64,000 nucleotides of DNA from contig NZ_LR590484.1 in assembly GCF_901482695.1 (NCBI RefSeq), forward strand, positions 4,960,001-5,024,000, written 5' to 3'. This document shows positions 61,210-64,000 of the stretch, piece by piece. Each line of letters starts with the position of its first letter. Position 1 is the first letter of the stretch. Made by a program: the position numbers and the translations under genes. The notes below the pieces were generated by a model. The model made no database searches and was not told where the DNA came from. It saw only the letters and a list, made by a program, of their open reading frames with translations. Source of the stretch: Sphingobacterium thalpophilum (GTDB lineage Bacteria > Bacteroidota > Bacteroidia > Sphingobacteriales > Sphingobacteriaceae).

Positions 61210-61809
61210 TTATTTCATTTTTTCCTTTACACTTTTACAGTGGTCGAGATGGCTGCGCAAGGTCGGCAACGTTTTGTCGACAAAAGCTTTCAATTCAGCA
61301 TCTGCGAGGTTTTTACTGGCATCCTCAAACAGTTTGATATCTTTCTCGTGATCTTTTATCATCTCATCGATATAAGCTTTGTCAAAGTCAGCTCCCGATT
61401 TTTTCGAAAGATCGTCTTTGACTTTCTGCTGTTCGCTGCTTACCGCGGCGGGCAGTGTGATGTTTTTGGACTGCGCAAGCGTTTTGAGCTCGTCGTTGGC
61501 TTTGGAATGATCTTTTACCATCATCTCACCAAAGGCTTTGACGTCGGCGTGTTGCGCTTTCTGCTGTGCCAGTTCACCTAACTCCACTTCGGCCATGCCG
61601 CCGTTTGCGGCCTCGGTCACAAATTTGGCATCGGATTCATTAACAGCCACCGGTGTGCCTGCTACTGGATTGTCGGCGATCTGATCAGGTGCCTTAGATT
61701 CGTTGATACTGTCTGCAGTATCTTTACTGTCTTTGGATGCTCCGCCACCACAGCTCTGCATCGCAAAAAGTGATAAGGCAATCGTCAGGGTCAAAAATGT
61801 TCTTTTCAT
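61210..61809 (-). CDS. DUF4142 lipoprotein
   Basis: A 199-residue predicted lipoprotein (MKRTFLTLTIALSLFAMQSC, lipobox cysteine C20), a Gly/Ser/acidic linker to about residue 65, then a DUF4142 ferritin-like four-helix domain (AEVELGELAQQKAQHADVKA, FGEMMVKDHSKANDELKTLA, DFDKAYIDEMIKDHEKDIKL, LPTLRSHLDHCKSVKEKM). The paired DH motifs (MVKDHSK, MIKDHEK) are the family hallmark, as known. Periplasmic; function not established. It is a single-gene unit ending at a strong terminator. Confidence 0.9.
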   Translation of the reverse strand: MKRTFLTLTIALSLFAMQSCGGGASKDSKDTADSINESKAPDQIADNPVAGTPVAVNESDAKFVTEAANGGMAEVELGELAQQKAQHADVKAFGEMMVKDHSKANDELKTLAQSKNITLPAAVSSEQQKVKDDLSKKSGADFDKAYIDEMIKDHEKDIKLFEDASKNLADAELKAFVDKTLPTLRSHLDHCKSVKEKMK

Positions 61810-61924
61810 TGCTTTGTGAGTTTAGTTTGTAATCTGAACAGCAGTCGGCGTCTGATCGTTCAAAAAAACTTAGATAATATGCCGGACGGGCCGAAACAAG
61901 GCAGCCGATCCATGGTCATCCTGT

Positions 61925-63091
61925 TCAGATCTGCTCAGCATGTCCGCCGAAAAATCCGAGCATGGTTTCCAGTGCCGTTGAGGAATGCATTCTTTCACCA
62001 TTATCCAGAGACTCTTGAGTAGCGGCTGCCGCACGGCGTCGCATCCTGTCTTCGTAGGCCGCAATGGCATCTTTCAATGTCGCATACCGCGGGTCGCTAA
62101 GATGCTCGCTCAGCTCCAGCGCATCGAGCATGGCCATGTTGGCACCTTCTCCTGCAAAGGGAGGCATCACATGTGCCGCATCACCGATCAATGTGAGGCT
62201 TGGACTGGTTTCCCAATGCTGATCAAGTGGCATATAGTAAATTGGCCGGGGAATAAACGGAACGTCAGCATGAGCAAACAGTTCCTGCCACAACGGGTTC
62301 CAGCCTACGTATTCTCGTTTAAACCACTCCAGCACCTGCGTGCTATCCGAAAAATCGAGTCCACTGGCAACAGCCCAGTTTTCATCGGCCTTAAAACTTG
62401 CATAAAATCCCAGTTCGCCATCGCCTTTCTGTCCCATTAATATGTTCTGTTTGTTTCCGAATGCCATGATTTTACCGCCTTTGATCAGGGCGTTGATCTG
62501 GGGTGCATTCTCTTTGGCGACATGGCCTTCGAGCATAATCACCCCTGAATACATGGGTTTAATGGCAGTCAGATAAGAACGAATTCTGGAATTCGCGCCA
62601 TCGGCAGCGACAACGAGATCCGCGTAGGCAGAGGTACCATTTTTGAAATGCAGCAACCAGCCGTCGCCATGTGGTTCCATGGACAGAAAATGACTATCCC
62701 ATACCACTGTATCGGGCCGTAGCGATTCCAGCAGCATGTTTCGCAGAGGGCCACGGTCGATCTCGGGCCGAAAGTGCTCGTGTCCAAAATTTTCTGCCGG
62801 TTTGGTGTCATGATCACTGTACAGCAGCTCTGCTTGCGGATTGAGGATGAGCGTCCGGTCTGCTCCGGGGCGGTAAGTCGTCCGGAACACCTGCAGGAGC
62901 CCGGCAGCCCGCAAAGCTGCGAGCCCCGAATGCTCATGCATATCGAGGGGTGAGCCCTGGACCCGTGCATGTCGGTTGATATCTCTTTCGTACACGTTGA
63001 CCTCGGCATCCTGCAGCTGCAGAAGCCTCGCGAGGGTAAGGCCGGCGGGACCACCGCCGACAATAGCAATTGATTTGTTGTCTATCAGCAT
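61925..63091 (-). CDS. FAD-dependent monooxygenase, TetX-like
   Basis: A 388-residue class A flavin monooxygenase. It has the GxGxxG motif IAIVGGGPAGLTLARLLQ (about 9-26), VNVYERDINRHARVQGSPLD (arginine for FAD), DG in VVAADGANSRIR, and the second FAD motif IGDAAHVMPPFAGEGANMAM (about 297-316). Layout and motifs (AIxGGGPxGLTxAxLLQ, RxxGxxLDxH, GDAAHxMPPFAGxGxN) closely follow the tetracycline-inactivating TetX enzymes, of which chromosomal relatives occur in Sphingobacterium and relatives. Activity on tetracyclines cannot be inferred. The gene lies 25 bp after the AraC-family gene, so the two are probably one unit. Confidence 0.85.
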   Translation of the reverse strand: MLIDNKSIAIVGGGPAGLTLARLLQLQDAEVNVYERDINRHARVQGSPLDMHEHSGLAALRAAGLLQVFRTTYRPGADRTLILNPQAELLYSDHDTKPAENFGHEHFRPEIDRGPLRNMLLESLRPDTVVWDSHFLSMEPHGDGWLLHFKNGTSAYADLVVAADGANSRIRSYLTAIKPMYSGVIMLEGHVAKENAPQINALIKGGKIMAFGNKQNILMGQKGDGELGFYASFKADENWAVASGLDFSDSTQVLEWFKREYVGWNPLWQELFAHADVPFIPRPIYYMPLDQHWETSPSLTLIGDAAHVMPPFAGEGANMAMLDALELSEHLSDPRYATLKDAIAAYEDRMRRRAAAATQESLDNGERMHSSTALETMLGFFGGHAEQI

Positions 63092-63116
63092 GTTATTTTA
63101 CATTTACCCTGCAAAA

Positions 63117-63878
63117 TTATGCTCCTTTGAGAACCGATAATAGTACAAATCGGTCGTTTCGGTTTTTGGACAGTTCCTTTGGCGGCACGCCGCAGTATTT
63201 TTTGACTTCCTTGATGAAATGGTTCTGATCGGTGTAATTCAGTTCAGGAAACAGTTTTCCCTGAGCGATATGCGCCAGCGATGCTCTGAAGCGCAAAATC
63301 GTTGTGTAGGTCTTTAAAGATAATCCCAGCTGTTTGGTAAAATAACGGTTGATCTGCCGGCTGCTCCAGCCCACGGCATCGGAGAGCTGCTGCACGCTCA
63401 TTTCTCCTTTGGAAGAATAGATCAGCTCAAATAGCCGGCGCTTCCGATCGTCCACGTCGGCAGGAATCAGGGCGCTGATCTTTTGGGTCGCCTTTGCGCA
63501 GCATCGTTCAAAATCCGCGATATCCCCGGGCTCAAAACCCCAGAATCCGGGCGGCAGCTCACATGCGCTGTTCAGAAATTCTGCCAGCGGCGTCTGCAGG
63601 ATATATTCTACAGCAAGCGGTTTAAAACTGATGACAAAGACGGTCATCCCCGGCGGGATATACCGCTGTTCGGGGTAGGTTTCCAGTCCGATAAGGGTTA
63701 CTTCAAATGGTGCTGCCGGAGAAACTGAAAAAAACAGATCTACGCGGCCGTCGGGGACGACCACCACTTCCTTGGGCTGGTCACCGTCATTACGAAAGGT
63801 GCCCAGATTTTCCACAAAATCAGCAATGCTGCTGTCCGGCTCAATAAAGCGGTAAGAGAATTCGGTAGTCATGATCAA
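63117..63878 (-). CDS. AraC-family transcriptional regulator
   Basis: A 253-residue regulator. The N-terminal half (about 5-140; VVVVPDGRVDLFFSVSPAAP, TVFVISFKPLAVEYILQTPL) is a DUF6597-type ligand-sensing domain, as in other AraC-type sensors. The C-terminal part (about 150-250) is the AraC double helix-turn-helix: MSVQQLSDAVGWSSRQINRY and LNYTDQNHFIKEVKKYCGVP. Start M at 63878 or 63872. It is 25 bp ahead of the TetX-like monooxygenase gene, which it may control. Behind it a membrane-protein gene starts off-window. Confidence 0.9.
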   Translation of the reverse strand: MIMTTEFSYRFIEPDSSIADFVENLGTFRNDGDQPKEVVVVPDGRVDLFFSVSPAAPFEVTLIGLETYPEQRYIPPGMTVFVISFKPLAVEYILQTPLAEFLNSACELPPGFWGFEPGDIADFERCCAKATQKISALIPADVDDRKRRLFELIYSSKGEMSVQQLSDAVGWSSRQINRYFTKQLGLSLKTYTTILRFRASLAHIAQGKLFPELNYTDQNHFIKEVKKYCGVPPKELSKNRNDRFVLLSVLKGA

Positions 63879-63899
63879 GACCAGATTTTCGGACGCATC

Positions 63900-64000
63900 C
63901 TATTTGCGTGGTAAAAGATACAGCCAGACAACACAGGCAATAAAGAGTATAAGCGAGGCCACAAAAGTACTGTAAGCTACCTCTGGATGACCTTCGAGCG
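63900..64000 (-). CDS. Partial membrane protein, possibly MFS transporter C-terminus
   Basis: The minus strand reads LEGHPEVAYSTFVASLILFI and ACVVWLYLLPRK then stop at 63900, an in-frame final transmembrane helix and short basic tail. This resembles the last helix of MFS exporters. The rest lies beyond the right edge. The stop is 22 bp before the AraC gene, in the same direction, so it may be the upstream member of one operon. The call rests on 33 residues. Confidence 0.5.
   Translation of the reverse strand, partial: LEGHPEVAYSTFVASLILFIACVVWLYLLPRK

Noticed and set aside
1..64000. tRNA, rRNA or CRISPR arrays.
   Set aside because: No cloverleaf-like or conserved rRNA sequence and no array of regularly spaced repeats with unique spacers was seen. 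The phased repeats at 30935 and 36856 have no spacers of CRISPR size.

Overview
The window is a piece of a Bacteroidota chromosome, most likely Sphingobacteriaceae and plausibly Sphingobacterium. This rests on three SusC/SusD pairs, a FecR/ECF-sigma switch, a GLPGLI protein, DUF4142 and DUF5675 proteins, and Bacteroidota promoters (TTTG about 20 bp before TAnnTTTG). The species is inferred, not shown. The left third, especially 4-21 kb, is AT-rich and full of mobile-element debris. The right two thirds are richer in GC, evenly packed and look like core chromosome.

Layout. 1-3.9 kb: three nested layers of IS21-family elements inside a broken hxlR gene; the youngest copy (100-2550) is intact and splits an older istA. 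4.1-12.3 kb, minus strand: an ECF sigma, FecR, SusC, SusD and TlpA-like nutrient-uptake locus. 12.7-14.3 kb: an IS4-type remnant and a frameshifted IS3 element. 14.3-21.3 kb: an accessory island with a defence-type reverse transcriptase (RT) behind a long structured leader, a divergent protein with a WYL-like C-terminus, an IS256 remnant, a minus-strand cluster of six largely unrecognised genes, and a nested inverted-repeat region. 21.9-28.1 kb: a second SusC-SusD-TlpA-like set facing a small two-cysteine protein. 28.4-32.8 kb: a Crp-like regulator, a membrane LytTR-like protein, and a small DUF5675/holin-like cassette preceded by phased repeats. 33-34.4 kb: a frameshifted aldo/keto reductase and its divergent HxlR regulator. 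34.5-40.5 kb: a two-component system divergent from a GLPGLI/outer-membrane-receptor pair, with a six-copy TAACA array between them. 40.6-46.7 kb: a GAF protein, an Rpn-type nuclease and a siderophore-type TonB receptor. 46.9-55.7 kb: a third SusCD pair, a LytS/LytTR two-component system and an outer-membrane barrel protein. 55.8-64 kb: stress and housekeeping genes, including an SDR, two GNATs, a Fpg/Nei glycosylase, a thioredoxin-like protein, DUF4142, a TetX-like monooxygenase and an AraC regulator.

Most notable signal. The RT gene (14300-15862, minus) is preceded by a near-consensus promoter and about 380 nt of leader with several perfect hairpins. Within it, two 7-nt direct repeats (ACTGTGA on the RNA strand) lie exactly 96 nt apart. 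Joining copies at these repeats gives a 32-codon unit that stays open indefinitely in one frame on each strand. That is what would be expected of a DRT2-like system that makes concatemeric cDNA with an endless open reading frame. The promoter, hairpins and repeats are read from the sequence; the DRT2-like role is inference. The adjacent unknown gene cluster and its own structured upstream region make 14.3-21.3 kb the best place to look for a new system.
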